64,000 bases of DNA from an uncultured Eubacteriales bacterium (GTDB lineage Bacteria; Bacillota; Clostridia; Oscillospirales; Oscillospiraceae): the NCBI GenBank assembly GCA_900549545.1, contig URPA01000004.1:5944-69943 (forward strand), given 5' to 3'. Positions within the stretch are counted from its first letter, which is position 1; every line of letters begins with the position of its first letter. The translations under genes were made by a program, and so were the position numbers. Shown here one piece after another: positions 1 to 8,009 of the stretch. Under the pieces are notes generated by a model that ran no database searches, was not told where the DNA came from, and saw only the letters and a list, made by a program, of their open reading frames with translations.

Positions 1-1
1 C

Positions 2-661
2 GGCCTGGCGGGGCTTGCCGGTTCCGGCAGGAGCGCGGTGCTGCGCACAATATGGGGAATACGGCCCCATAAGGAGATACACCTGCGCTATTTGGGACAG
101 CCGTATGTTCCGCGCAGCCCTGTTGATGCCCTGCGCAGAAAGATAGCCTATATCAGCGAGGACAGAAGCGAAAGCGGCTTGTTCTTCGGCCTTTCTATTA
201 AAGAAACTGTGCTGATGGCACACCGCAACATCTCCCGCAAAAAACTTGTCCGGGATAAGGCGGAGAATAAGCTTCACGGCGAAATTATCAACAATGTTCA
301 GATAAAGGTACCCGATAACGACTGCACGCCCGGCGCGCTGAGCGGCGGCAACCAGCAGAAGCTGCTTTTCGGCCGCTGGATAACCGATGAGGCAAAGCTG
401 TTTTTGCTTGACGAACCGACAAGAGGCGTCGATATCAAGACCAAGCACGAGATATATCAGCGTGTGCGCAAAATGGTGGCGGATAATAACGCCGGGGCAC
501 TGGTTGTTTCGTCCGAGCTTGAGGAACTGGTCCTGCTGTGCGATAAGGTTCTCATTATTCGCGACGGACAGGTTCAGAGTGTCCTGTATGGCGAGGATAT
601 AACAGAAAACGCAATGATGTCGGAGATTACGGCCTCCGGCAAGGCAGCAATAGGAGGATAA
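2..661 (+). CDS. Sugar ABC transporter ATP-binding protein, RbsA/MglA type (C-terminal part)
   Basis: The reading frame is open at the left edge, so only the C-terminal 219 residues are seen. They correspond to the second nucleotide-binding domain of the double-ATPase proteins that energise ribose/galactose-type importers. The fragment opens with the degenerate P-loop GLAGSGRS, then shows ISEDR (the family's Q-loop region), the signature LSGGNQQK, Walker B FLLDEPTRGVD and a switch region VVSSELEEL in which the usual His is Ser, as is normal for this family. The permease gene follows 4 bases downstream, so the two are co-transcribed. The substrate cannot be read from this part; the operon's enzymes suggest a sugar. 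Confidence 0.93.
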   Translation, partial: GLAGLAGSGRSAVLRTIWGIRPHKEIHLRYLGQPYVPRSPVDALRRKIAYISEDRSESGLFFGLSIKETVLMAHRNISRKKLVRDKAENKLHGEIINNVQIKVPDNDCTPGALSGGNQQKLLFGRWITDEAKLFLLDEPTRGVDIKTKHEIYQRVRKMVADNNAGALVVSSELEELVLLCDKVLIIRDGQVQSVLYGEDITENAMMSEITASGKAAIGG

Positions 662-665
662 GCAA

Positions 666-1655
666 GTGTCAGGAAATGAAATTCGTCTTAAGGCCGACAA
701 CGGCACAGTAAAAAAGACGCTTAAAAACTATAAGCTGGAGCTGGGCATGACGGCCATACTGATTGTCCTCTACATTGTGCTGCACATGGTTACTGGCACC
801 GCGCTTGGCAAGGGGAACATAATGAATGTGCTCCAGTCAGCGTCCCCGCTGCTGATAATGACTATGGGTCAGCTGCTGGTAGTCATCACCGGCGGCATTG
901 ACCTGTCGGTGGGGTCGGTGTATTCCCTCTCCGGCATGGTCGGCACGCTTGTTATGCTGAGCACGCAAAATATTGCCGCGGGTGTGTTTGCATGTCTCGG
1001 CGTGGGCCTTGCCTGCGGCATCGTTAACGGGCTGCTGGTTTCCAAGGCGAAAATGGCGCCGTTTATCGTCACCCTCGCGATGCAGGGCGCGGCGGCGTCT
1101 CTCACCAAGGTCATCTCCGGCGGTAACTCCCAGACCATCACTCTTACCGCGTTCAAGGCCTTTAACCGTGGAACCATCATTCCCGGCGTAAGAAACTATA
1201 TTCTGTACATGATAATAATAGTGCTGCTGATGCACTTTATTCTGCGCAGGACTGCATTCGGCCGCTGGGTCTACGCGACAGGCTCCAATGAAGAGGCCTC
1301 GAGGCTGGTGGGCATTCCCGTTGACAGGGTGAAGATAGCCTGCTATACCATCAGCTCCATGCTCTCCTCCGTCGCGGCGCTGCTCGGCGCGAGCCGCCTT
1401 ATGACAGTTGAGTGCACCGCAGGTGTCGGAATGGAGCTTGACGCCATCGCCGCGACCTGCATAGGCGGCGCAAGCCTCTCCGGCGGTCTTGGCACAGCCT
1501 TCGGCGCGCTCATCGGCACCCTGCTGCAAAAAGGCATCAACAACGGTATTAACCTGCTGGGAATCAATTCCTTCTGGTCAGGCATAGTCACCGGCGCTGT
1601 CATAGTTGTCGCGGTGTATGTCGGCAAGATTGCTTCCGGCAGCAAAAGAAAATAA
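666..1655 (+). CDS. Sugar ABC transporter permease, RbsC family
   Basis: A 329-residue polytopic membrane protein of the BPD_transp_2 family, the channel subunit of ribose/xylose-type importers. It begins with GTG; an AGGAGG-like site (TAGGAGG) lies just upstream inside the previous gene's end. Hydrophobic segments run across nearly the whole chain, and the conserved stretch GGIDLSVGSVYSLSG (about residues 77-91) and the later GGASLSGGLGT are hallmarks of the family. It pairs with the preceding double ATPase; the periplasmic-type binding protein must lie upstream of the window. Function assignment to a sugar importer is secure, the sugar is not. Confidence 0.95.
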   Translation: MSGNEIRLKADNGTVKKTLKNYKLELGMTAILIVLYIVLHMVTGTALGKGNIMNVLQSASPLLIMTMGQLLVVITGGIDLSVGSVYSLSGMVGTLVMLSTQNIAAGVFACLGVGLACGIVNGLLVSKAKMAPFIVTLAMQGAAASLTKVISGGNSQTITLTAFKAFNRGTIIPGVRNYILYMIIIVLLMHFILRRTAFGRWVYATGSNEEASRLVGIPVDRVKIACYTISSMLSSVAALLGASRLMTVECTAGVGMELDAIAATCIGGASLSGGLGTAFGALIGTLLQKGINNGINLLGINSFWSGIVTGAVIVVAVYVGKIASGSKRK

Positions 1656-1673
1656 AAAAAAGGAGACTCTGAA

Positions 1674-2339
1674 ATGAAAATCAAAAAGCTTATTGACCTT
1701 TCCCAGACCTTTTATCACAACAACCCCGGCTATATGCCCTATGAGCTGTGCGAGATAAATTATGAAACGCTCGTCCCCAAGGACGGCTATACCTCTGAGC
1801 GCATGTATATGAACACCCATACCTCCACTCACTTTGACGCGCCCTTCCATCACTTTGTCGACGGCATGGACGCCGCGCAGTACCCGATTGAGAATCTGGT
1901 CGGCGAAGCTGTTCCCATCGATCTTTTCGACCTTGGCGAGCACGGCGCAATCACTGCCGAGCATCTGGAGAAATATGCCGATGTCGTCAAGCCCGGCGAT
2001 ATCCTCCTGCTCTGCACCGGCTATGGCTATAAGCGCAGCTGGAGCTCCGACTATGTGGATAACTGGAGCTTCCTCACCGTCTCCGGCGCAAACTGGATCG
2101 TTGAGCACGGCGTTAAGGGCGTGGCTATTGATTGCATGAGCGTTGGCGGCCCCAAGAGCGAGGACCAGGGCGGCCCGGTGCACAAAATCTGCCTGAGCAA
2201 GGGCATCTGGTACGGCGAGGAGCTGTTCCTGCCCAGAGAGCTGCTTGAGGAGAAGCGCTGGAACTTTGCCTTCCTTCCGCTGAAGATGGAGCGCTGCTCC
2301 GGCGCACCTGGCCGGGCCATCGCATGGATTGAAGAATAA
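1674..2339 (+). CDS. Cyclase family protein (kynurenine formamidase/isatin hydrolase fold)
   Basis: A 221-residue metal-dependent hydrolase of the PF04199 family. The metal-binding signature NTHTSTHFDAPFHH (about residues 44-57) matches the family pattern HxGTHxDxPxH with a Thr-Ser in place of Gly-Thr. The gene has a good AGGAG site and lies between a sugar permease and a sugar dehydrogenase. Family members hydrolyse amides, cyclic amides and some lactone-like substrates. Here a plausible job is opening a lactone made by the adjacent dehydrogenase, but this is inference from context. Confidence 0.85.
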   Translation: MKIKKLIDLSQTFYHNNPGYMPYELCEINYETLVPKDGYTSERMYMNTHTSTHFDAPFHHFVDGMDAAQYPIENLVGEAVPIDLFDLGEHGAITAEHLEKYADVVKPGDILLLCTGYGYKRSWSSDYVDNWSFLTVSGANWIVEHGVKGVAIDCMSVGGPKSEDQGGPVHKICLSKGIWYGEELFLPRELLEEKRWNFAFLPLKMERCSGAPGRAIAWIEE

Positions 2340-2371
2340 TCACGGGAAAACAAAAATAAGGAGCGTTTTGC

Positions 2372-3409
2372 ATGAAGGTTTTAATGATAGGTGCGGGCGA
2401 TATAGCCAAATCTCACGCGAGAGCTGTTGTCAGACTCGGCGGAAGCATTCTCGGGGCTTATGATGTCAACGAAACCGGCCTCAACGCCTTCGCAAGAGAG
2501 TTTTACTGCGATAAGCTCAGCTATGAGCAGATAAGCGAGTATGTTGACAAGGCCGACTATGCCGTCATATCCACGCCGCCCACCAAGCGCCTTGACTATG
2601 TCGAGATGGTGCTTTCAAAGCATGTTCCTCTCTATCTTGAAAAGCCCATAGCCACAACCGTCGAGGATGCAAACAAGATAGTCGATATGGCAAAGAAGTA
2701 CGACGCTAAAATCATCGTCGGCTTTGCCCACCGCTTCCGCCCCGCGTTTGTGAAGATGCACGATATGGTCGAGAGCGGCATGTTCGGACAGCCCGTCAAT
2801 GTGTTCAGCTATCGCGTTGGCCCCGGCTTCGGCTATGGCAAAAACAACGCCACCTACGGCAACTCCTGGCGCACCGACCCGAAGCTCGCCTGCGGCATGA
2901 CCATCGAATCTGTCTCCCACGAGTTTAATCTTTTGACCTCCCTTGCCGGTGAGTTTGACACCATCGCCTGCAACGTAAAGGGCACCCTGGACGCTATCCC
3001 GCAGTATGACACCAATTCCTCTATCATTATGCGCTGCAAGAACGGTGCAATCGCCTCCATCATGACAAGCTGGAGCAGCGGCGCGGGCGCGAATATCAAG
3101 GGCTACATAGGCACAAACGGCAGCATTCTGCTCAAGGGCCGCAATATGTTCGAGTTTGACTCGCTGACCTACCGCACTGTGGATATGGATCACGAGGAGA
3201 CCATCACCTTTAACGACTCCTATGATCTTAACAAGGACGAGGTTATATACAATGTCCACGTCTATTTCCAGGACTGCCTGAAAAACAACAAGCCCATCGA
3301 AATCGGCGGGCTCTCCGAGGGAATGAAGGTTCTGCGCCTCTCCAACGCCGCGCTTGAATCTTCCCGCGAGAACAAAACCATCAGGCTCGGGGAATATTAC
3401 ACCCTGTAA
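2372..3409 (+). CDS. Gfo/Idh/MocA family NAD(P)-dependent oxidoreductase
   Basis: A 345-residue two-domain dehydrogenase. The N-terminal Rossmann fold shows the nucleotide-binding loop GAGDIA at residues 7-12, and the family's catalytic Lys lies in LEKPIA (about residue 91). The C-terminal half is the alpha/beta substrate domain. Family members oxidise or reduce sugars, inositols and amino sugars, including D-apiose dehydrogenase. The gene is in a run of closely spaced plus-strand genes with a cyclase-family hydrolase before it and a split transketolase after it, so a sugar-oxidising role in the same pathway is likely; the exact substrate is unknown. Confidence 0.93.
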   Translation: MKVLMIGAGDIAKSHARAVVRLGGSILGAYDVNETGLNAFAREFYCDKLSYEQISEYVDKADYAVISTPPTKRLDYVEMVLSKHVPLYLEKPIATTVEDANKIVDMAKKYDAKIIVGFAHRFRPAFVKMHDMVESGMFGQPVNVFSYRVGPGFGYGKNNATYGNSWRTDPKLACGMTIESVSHEFNLLTSLAGEFDTIACNVKGTLDAIPQYDTNSSIIMRCKNGAIASIMTSWSSGAGANIKGYIGTNGSILLKGRNMFEFDSLTYRTVDMDHEETITFNDSYDLNKDEVIYNVHVYFQDCLKNNKPIEIGGLSEGMKVLRLSNAALESSRENKTIRLGEYYTL

Positions 3410-3424
3410 TTATCGGAGGCCGAT

Positions 3425-4255
3425 ATGAACGAAGAAAAAATCTTGATGCTCAGGGAGAAGGCAAAGCTTCTGCGCAAGACCGCTGTTACCATGATTTATG
3501 AGGCGCAGTCCGGGCACCCCGGCGGGTCGCTGTCGATAGCGGATATCGTCGCCGCGCTGTACTTCTCCGAAATGAGAGTTGACCCGAGGAACCCCCAGTG
3601 GGCGGACAGGGACCGCTTTGTCCTCTCCAAGGGCCATGTCTGTCCCATACAGTATTCCGCGCTCGGTCTGCTGGGCTTCTTCCCCGAAGAGGTCCTGCAC
3701 ACCCTGCGCAAGGAGGGCTCCATGCTTCAGGGGCACCCCAGCATGGTCAAGTGCCCCGGTATTGATATCTCCACCGGTTCTCTGGGGCAGGGCGCTTCCT
3801 GCGCTGTTGGAATGGCTCTCGCCGGTAAGCGCGATAAAAAGGATTACCGCGTGTTCACCGTACTTGGCGACGGGGAGATGAACGAGGGCATAGTCTGGGA
3901 GGCGATGATGACCGCCAACAAGTACAGGCTGGATAACTACATAATGATTCTCGACAACAACGGCCTCCAACTTGACGGCACGACGGACGAGGTCATGCCG
4001 GGGCTTGATATGTCGAAGAAGGCGGAGGCCTTTGGCTTTGAGGTGTATGAGATTGACGGCCATGATATGGCTCAGATTCTGGACACTCTGGACAAAATAA
4101 GAGCCGCCAAAAACGGCAGGCCCAAGTTCATAAACGCCCACACCGTCAAGGGCAAGGGCGTGGACTATATGGAAAACTCACTTGACTGGCATGGTAAAGC
4201 GCCCAACAGAGAGCAGTACGAGAGCGCCATGGCGCAGCTTGAGAGGGGGATTTGA
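3425..4255 (+). CDS. Transketolase, N-terminal (thiamine diphosphate-binding) subunit
   Basis: A 276-residue protein matching the first third of transketolase. It has GHPGGSLSIAD near residue 27, the thiamine diphosphate/Mg motif GDGEMNEG (about residue 142) and the DNNGLQLDG stretch. The C-terminal parts of a full transketolase are supplied by the next gene, whose start overlaps this stop. Two-subunit transketolases are common in Clostridia and archaea, and are also used in special pathways such as apulose-4-phosphate transketolase (AptAB) and the sulfofructose transketolase (SqwGH). Its place behind a sugar importer and dehydrogenase suggests a dedicated substrate rather than housekeeping. 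Confidence 0.93.
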   Translation: MNEEKILMLREKAKLLRKTAVTMIYEAQSGHPGGSLSIADIVAALYFSEMRVDPRNPQWADRDRFVLSKGHVCPIQYSALGLLGFFPEEVLHTLRKEGSMLQGHPSMVKCPGIDISTGSLGQGASCAVGMALAGKRDKKDYRVFTVLGDGEMNEGIVWEAMMTANKYRLDNYIMILDNNGLQLDGTTDEVMPGLDMSKKAEAFGFEVYEIDGHDMAQILDTLDKIRAAKNGRPKFINAHTVKGKGVDYMENSLDWHGKAPNREQYESAMAQLERGI

Positions 4256-4257
4256 CA

Positions 4258-5193
4258 ATGGCTCTTGGAGATATGATAGCCACCCGTGACGGCTTCGGAG
4301 ACGAGATAGTTGAAGTCGGCAGAGAGAACAGCAATGTCTATGTTGTGGATGCTGACATCGGCAAGTCCTGCAAGACCGGGAAATTTGCCAAAGCCCTGCC
4401 CGAGCAGTACTGCAACGTGGGCATAGCCGAGCAAAACTGCGCCGCCTTCTCTGCCGGGCTTGCCACCACGGGCAAGATTCCCTTTGTGGTGACCTATGCC
4501 GTGTTTGGCTCCCTGCGCATGTGCGAGATGATTCGTCAGGAGATATGCTACACCAATCTGAATGTGAAGATCGCCTGCTCTCACGGCGGCCTGACTCCCG
4601 CCAACGACGGGGCGAGCCATCAGGCAATTGAGGATATGGGCGTGCTCAGGACTATCCCGAACATGACGGTCATTCAGCCCGCGGACTATGTCTCCGCAAG
4701 GAAGCTTGTGCGCGCCGCGGCTGAGACCTACGGCCCGATGTTCCTGCGCTTTACAAGAGACGCCGTTCCCGTGATATACAATGACGACGCAAAGTTCGTT
4801 ATCGGCAAGGCGAACAAGCTCCGCGAAGGGGAGCGGGTTGCCATTATCGCCATCGGAGATACCGTGCGTCTGGCTCTTGAAGCGGCTGACAGGCTTTCGG
4901 CTGAGGGCATCAGCGCCCGTGTGCTGGATATGCACACGCTCAAGCCCCTGGATACGGAGGCTGTCGCTGCCTGCATAAACGACATCGGCAGGATAGTCAC
5001 CGTCGAGGATCACAATATTCTCAACGGCCTTGGCAGCGCCGTCTGCGAGTGCGTCGCCGAAGCGGGCAAGGGCCTCGTCCGCCGCATCGGCGTGCAGGAT
5101 CAGTTCGGCGGCTCAGCGCCATATGAGCGCCTGCTGGAGGTCAACGGAATCACTGTTGACAACATCGTCGCTCAGGCAAAGAGCATGCTCTGA
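4258..5193 (+). CDS. Transketolase, C-terminal subunit
   Basis: A 311-residue partner of the preceding gene, carrying the pyrimidine-binding and C-terminal domains. The catalytic Glu is in GIAEQN (about residue 59), and SHGGLTPANDGASHQ follows at about residue 103. The start chosen is ATG at 4258, which has GAGGGGG 8 bases upstream; an in-frame TTG at 4252 overlaps the previous stop but has poor spacing. This ends the operon that begins left of the window, and a strong bidirectional hairpin follows at 5210-5249. Confidence 0.93.
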   Translation: MALGDMIATRDGFGDEIVEVGRENSNVYVVDADIGKSCKTGKFAKALPEQYCNVGIAEQNCAAFSAGLATTGKIPFVVTYAVFGSLRMCEMIRQEICYTNLNVKIACSHGGLTPANDGASHQAIEDMGVLRTIPNMTVIQPADYVSARKLVRAAAETYGPMFLRFTRDAVPVIYNDDAKFVIGKANKLREGERVAIIAIGDTVRLALEAADRLSAEGISARVLDMHTLKPLDTEAVAACINDIGRIVTVEDHNILNGLGSAVCECVAEAGKGLVRRIGVQDQFGGSAPYERLLEVNGITVDNIVAQAKSML

Positions 5194-5209
5194 GGGGAAA
5201 ACACAGCAA

Positions 5210-5249
5210 AAAGAGCCTTCTATCCACAGTCGCGGATAGAAGGCTCTTT
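5210..5249. terminator. Bidirectional Rho-independent terminator
   Basis: A 16-bp perfect stem AAAGAGCCTTCTATCC / GGATAGAAGGCTCTTT with an 8-base loop sits between two convergent genes. A-rich and T-rich flanks on either side make it usable from both strands, ending the transketolase operon and the aminotransferase gene. Confidence 0.93.
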
Positions 5250-5254
5250 AGCTT

Positions 5255-6433
5255 TTATAATCCATATTCCTCGGCCAGCCGCTTGAAGGCGGGGAGGGAG
5301 CGCTTTATCATCTCCGGGGAGACGCAGTAGGCCACGCGCGCATAGCCGGGCAGGCCAAAATCGTCACTCGGGACGAGCAGCAGCTCGTATTTCTTCGCGC
5401 GCTCGCTGAAGGCCTTGGCGTCCGGCTCGGGGCTCTTCAAAAACAGATAGAACGCGCCGTCGGGGTACACGCAGTCAAAGCCGCAGGCGCACAGCCCCTC
5501 ATACAGCAGGCCGCGGTTGCCCTTATACACGGAGATGTCCGCCGTGGCGGTGAGGCATTTTTCCACAACGCGCTGGATAAGGCTGGGGGCGTTGATATAG
5601 CCGTTGGCGCGCGCCGCGCCGCAGAGAGCGGCAAAAACATCGGCTCTGTCCGCCATGTTGCCGTTGACGGCGAGGTAGCCAATGCGCTCGCCGGGCAGGG
5701 AGAGGGACTTGCTGAAGGAGTAGCACAGTATGCAGTCGTCATAATAGCACAGCGGGCAGGGGACAGCCTCACCGTCGTACACAAGCTCCCTGTATGGCTC
5801 GTCGGAGATGAGATAAATGCTGTGCCCGAACTCCTTCTCAGCCGCGCGGAGAATATCACACAGCTCCCGAAGCGCCTCCGGAGAGATGATGACGCCGGAG
5901 GGATTGTTGGGGGAGTTGATGATAATGGCCTTGGTGTTGGCATTCAGGGCGTTTTTGAGCGCCTGAGCGTCGGGCTGGAGCCGCTCGTCCGGCGGCAGGG
6001 CGATAAGGCGGCCACCGGCGGCCTCGGCAAAAAGGCGGTACTCCGGGAAAAACGGCGCGAAGGTGATGACCTCTTCACCGGGCAGAAGCAGCGCGCGCAT
6101 ACTCACTGCAAGCCCGGAGGACGCGCCGCAGGTGACGTACACCATATCCGGCGACACGTTTGCCCCGCGTTTACACAGATCCTCCGCAATGGCCTTGCGC
6201 AGGCTCATAATCCCCGGCGCGGGCGTATAGGCGTGCAGCTCGGCGGCATCCGCCTCCATAGCGTCCAGCACCGCCTGCTTTACGCACTCCGGCGCGGGTA
6301 CGCTGGGATTGCCGATGCTGAAATCGAACACATTTTCCGCGCCTATCTCGGCCTTCCTCGCGGCGCCATAGGCGGAAAGCTCACGTATGCAGTTGTCACT
6401 GCGGCCCCATTTGAGGCTGGATTCGGACAGCAT
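5255..6433 (-). CDS. Pyridoxal-phosphate aminotransferase, class I/II (aspartate aminotransferase-like)
   Basis: A 392-residue fold-type I aminotransferase. The substrate-side motif SIGNPSVPAP lies near the N-terminus, INSPNNPSG (about residue 170) carries the conserved Asn, SDEPYRE the cofactor Asp, and SFSKSLSLPGERIGY (about residue 234) holds the Schiff-base Lys and the phosphate-binding Arg. The start at 6433 is preferred over the longer frame because GGAGGA lies 7 bases upstream, whereas the upstream ATG codons lack a site. It is a single gene convergent with the transketolase operon. The exact amino acid specificity is not readable. Confidence 0.92.
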   Translation of the reverse strand: MLSESSLKWGRSDNCIRELSAYGAARKAEIGAENVFDFSIGNPSVPAPECVKQAVLDAMEADAAELHAYTPAPGIMSLRKAIAEDLCKRGANVSPDMVYVTCGASSGLAVSMRALLLPGEEVITFAPFFPEYRLFAEAAGGRLIALPPDERLQPDAQALKNALNANTKAIIINSPNNPSGVIISPEALRELCDILRAAEKEFGHSIYLISDEPYRELVYDGEAVPCPLCYYDDCILCYSFSKSLSLPGERIGYLAVNGNMADRADVFAALCGAARANGYINAPSLIQRVVEKCLTATADISVYKGNRGLLYEGLCACGFDCVYPDGAFYLFLKSPEPDAKAFSERAKKYELLLVPSDDFGLPGYARVAYCVSPEMIKRSLPAFKRLAEEYGL

Positions 6434-6553
6434 GATAATATCCTCCATGTATCTGTAAAAGTTAAAATCGACTCCTGACATTTTAATATATCCCGTACCG
6501 GACGTCAAGAAAGGCTTTAACAAAGCGTCCAATAAAAAAATCGAAAAAAAGTA

Positions 6554-6582
6554 TTGACAAATCGCGCGGTTTTTGGTATATT
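6554..6582 (+). promoter_or_regulatory. Sigma-70-type promoter of the tRNA pair
   Basis: A perfect -35 TTGACA (6554-6559), 17-base spacer and TATATT -10 (6577-6582) lie 32 bases before tRNA-Asp, as expected for strong stable-RNA transcription. Confidence 0.9.
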
Positions 6583-6614
6583 TACTAAGCCGTTAAAAAA
6601 GGCAACCAAGCTGT

Positions 6615-6691
<77 letters not shown>

Positions 6692-6720
6692 TATGCCCCT
6701 TTCTAAGGGGCATATACTTT

Positions 6721-6796
<76 letters not shown>

Positions 6797-6799
6797 ATA

Positions 6800-6836
6800 A
6801 AATCCGCTCAAATCTCTTGATTTGGGCGGATTTTTT
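6800..6836 (+). terminator. Rho-independent terminator of the tRNA pair
   Basis: Stem AAATCCGCTCAAAT / ATTTGGGCGGATTT (with one G-T) closes a 6-base loop and is followed by a T run. A hairpin of the same design follows the tRNA remnant at 19566-19603. Confidence 0.92.
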
Positions 6837-6884
6837 GCGTTTTGCTTCATCAAAGCGGTGGGTTAACTCATGGGCACAAAGCAA

Positions 6885-6922
6885 AAAGGGCATCGCTTGT
6901 CAGTACACGAGTGGTGCCCTTT
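6885..6922. repeat. Imperfect inverted repeat in the Fic gene leader region
   Basis: AAAGGGCATC and GGTGCCCTTT flank an 18-base loop between the tRNA terminator and the Fic promoter. It could be a regulator site or the remains of a terminator. Nothing else is seen in 6837-6941. Confidence 0.4.
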
Positions 6923-6941
6923 ACTATTTTGCATCTCAACC

Positions 6942-6970
6942 TTTACTTTTCTTTCAATATTGGTTATAAT
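6942..6970 (+). promoter_or_regulatory. Promoter of the Fic gene
   Basis: TTTACT (6942-6947), a 17-base spacer and a perfect TATAAT (6965-6970). Transcription would start near 6977, exactly at the first in-frame ATG, which supports the second ATG (6995) as the true start. Confidence 0.75.
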
Positions 6971-6994
6971 AAGTAAATGAAGAAGGTGGGCATT

Positions 6995-7906
6995 ATGATT
7001 TCTTATGACGGGCTCATTCAGAAGCTGAGCGACAAAGGGCTTACAAGGACTGCGCTTACGGAGAGGCTGGGCATTTCCTCCAGAACGATTGCAAAAATCG
7101 GCCACGGAGAGAAGATTGCTGACCGCGTGCTTTCAAAAATTGCTGCGTTTCTGGTCTGCAAGCCGGAAGAGCTCTATCGGAGCATTTCGGACAACGCCTT
7201 GCTGCAAACGCTGCGGGACGAGAAGAGCATCCGTATGCCGGGCGGCTTGTACCATGAGTTACAGGTTCGCATGACCTACAACTCCAACCATATTGAGGGC
7301 GGCAGGCTCAGCGAGGATCAGACGCGGTTGATTTTTGAAACAAACACAGTAGATGTCGGTGACGGCATCCCTGTTGATGATATAATCGAGACGGTCAACC
7401 ATTTCCGCGCTATTGACTATGTGATAGACCACGCGGAGGATCGACTGACCGAGGACATTATAAAAGAGCTGCACCGCATTTTGAAACAGAGCACAAGAGA
7501 CTCAAGCTTGGATTGGTTTGCCGTGGGGGACTATAAAAAGCGCGCTAATGTTGTTGGCGGGCAAGAAACCACAAAGCCGAAGGATGTTTCCGCGCGGATG
7601 AAAGCGCTGCTCTCCGAGTACGAATCACTGGGCGCAGCCACGATTGACGACATTATCCGTTTTCACTATGAATTTGAACGAATCCACCCTTTTCAGGACG
7701 GCAACGGAAGGGTCGGACGCTTGATTGCGCTAAAGGAATGCCTGCGGTTCAACATCGTTCCGTTCATCATTGAAGACGCCAAGAAGCTGTTTTATTACCG
7801 TGGACTCTCCGAGTGGGAGACGGAAAAGGGACATTTGACGGATACCTGTCTGGACGGGCAGGACACATTCAAACGGCTTATGGCTATGTTTGATATGCAG
7901 GCGTAA
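6995..7906 (+). CDS. Fic/DOC family protein with N-terminal HTH domain (class II Fic)
   Basis: A 303-residue Fic protein. Residues about 1-60 form a Cro/CI-type helix-turn-helix, seen in LTERLGISSRTIAKIGHGEK. The Fic core HPFQDGNGRVGR is at 231-242, complete with catalytic His, phosphate-anchoring Gly/Asn-Gly and both Arg. The autoinhibitory motif SNHIEG (97-102) fits [S/T]xxxE[G/N] and lies before the core, placing it in class II. Such enzymes transfer AMP to target proteins. The start at 6995 has AAGGTGG 5-6 bases upstream and lies 18 bases after the predicted transcript start. It is a single gene at the left end of a likely island; target unknown. Confidence 0.93.
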   Translation: MISYDGLIQKLSDKGLTRTALTERLGISSRTIAKIGHGEKIADRVLSKIAAFLVCKPEELYRSISDNALLQTLRDEKSIRMPGGLYHELQVRMTYNSNHIEGGRLSEDQTRLIFETNTVDVGDGIPVDDIIETVNHFRAIDYVIDHAEDRLTEDIIKELHRILKQSTRDSSLDWFAVGDYKKRANVVGGQETTKPKDVSARMKALLSEYESLGAATIDDIIRFHYEFERIHPFQDGNGRVGRLIALKECLRFNIVPFIIEDAKKLFYYRGLSEWETEKGHLTDTCLDGQDTFKRLMAMFDMQA

Positions 7907-8009
7907 AATGCGGCGGGATGAGACAGATAAGCGGAAATTGATGTGCAAGCATGAATCAGTGAATGACTATTTTTCTTATTAAGTCAAAAAGCGAAGTGGG
8001 GGATAGACG

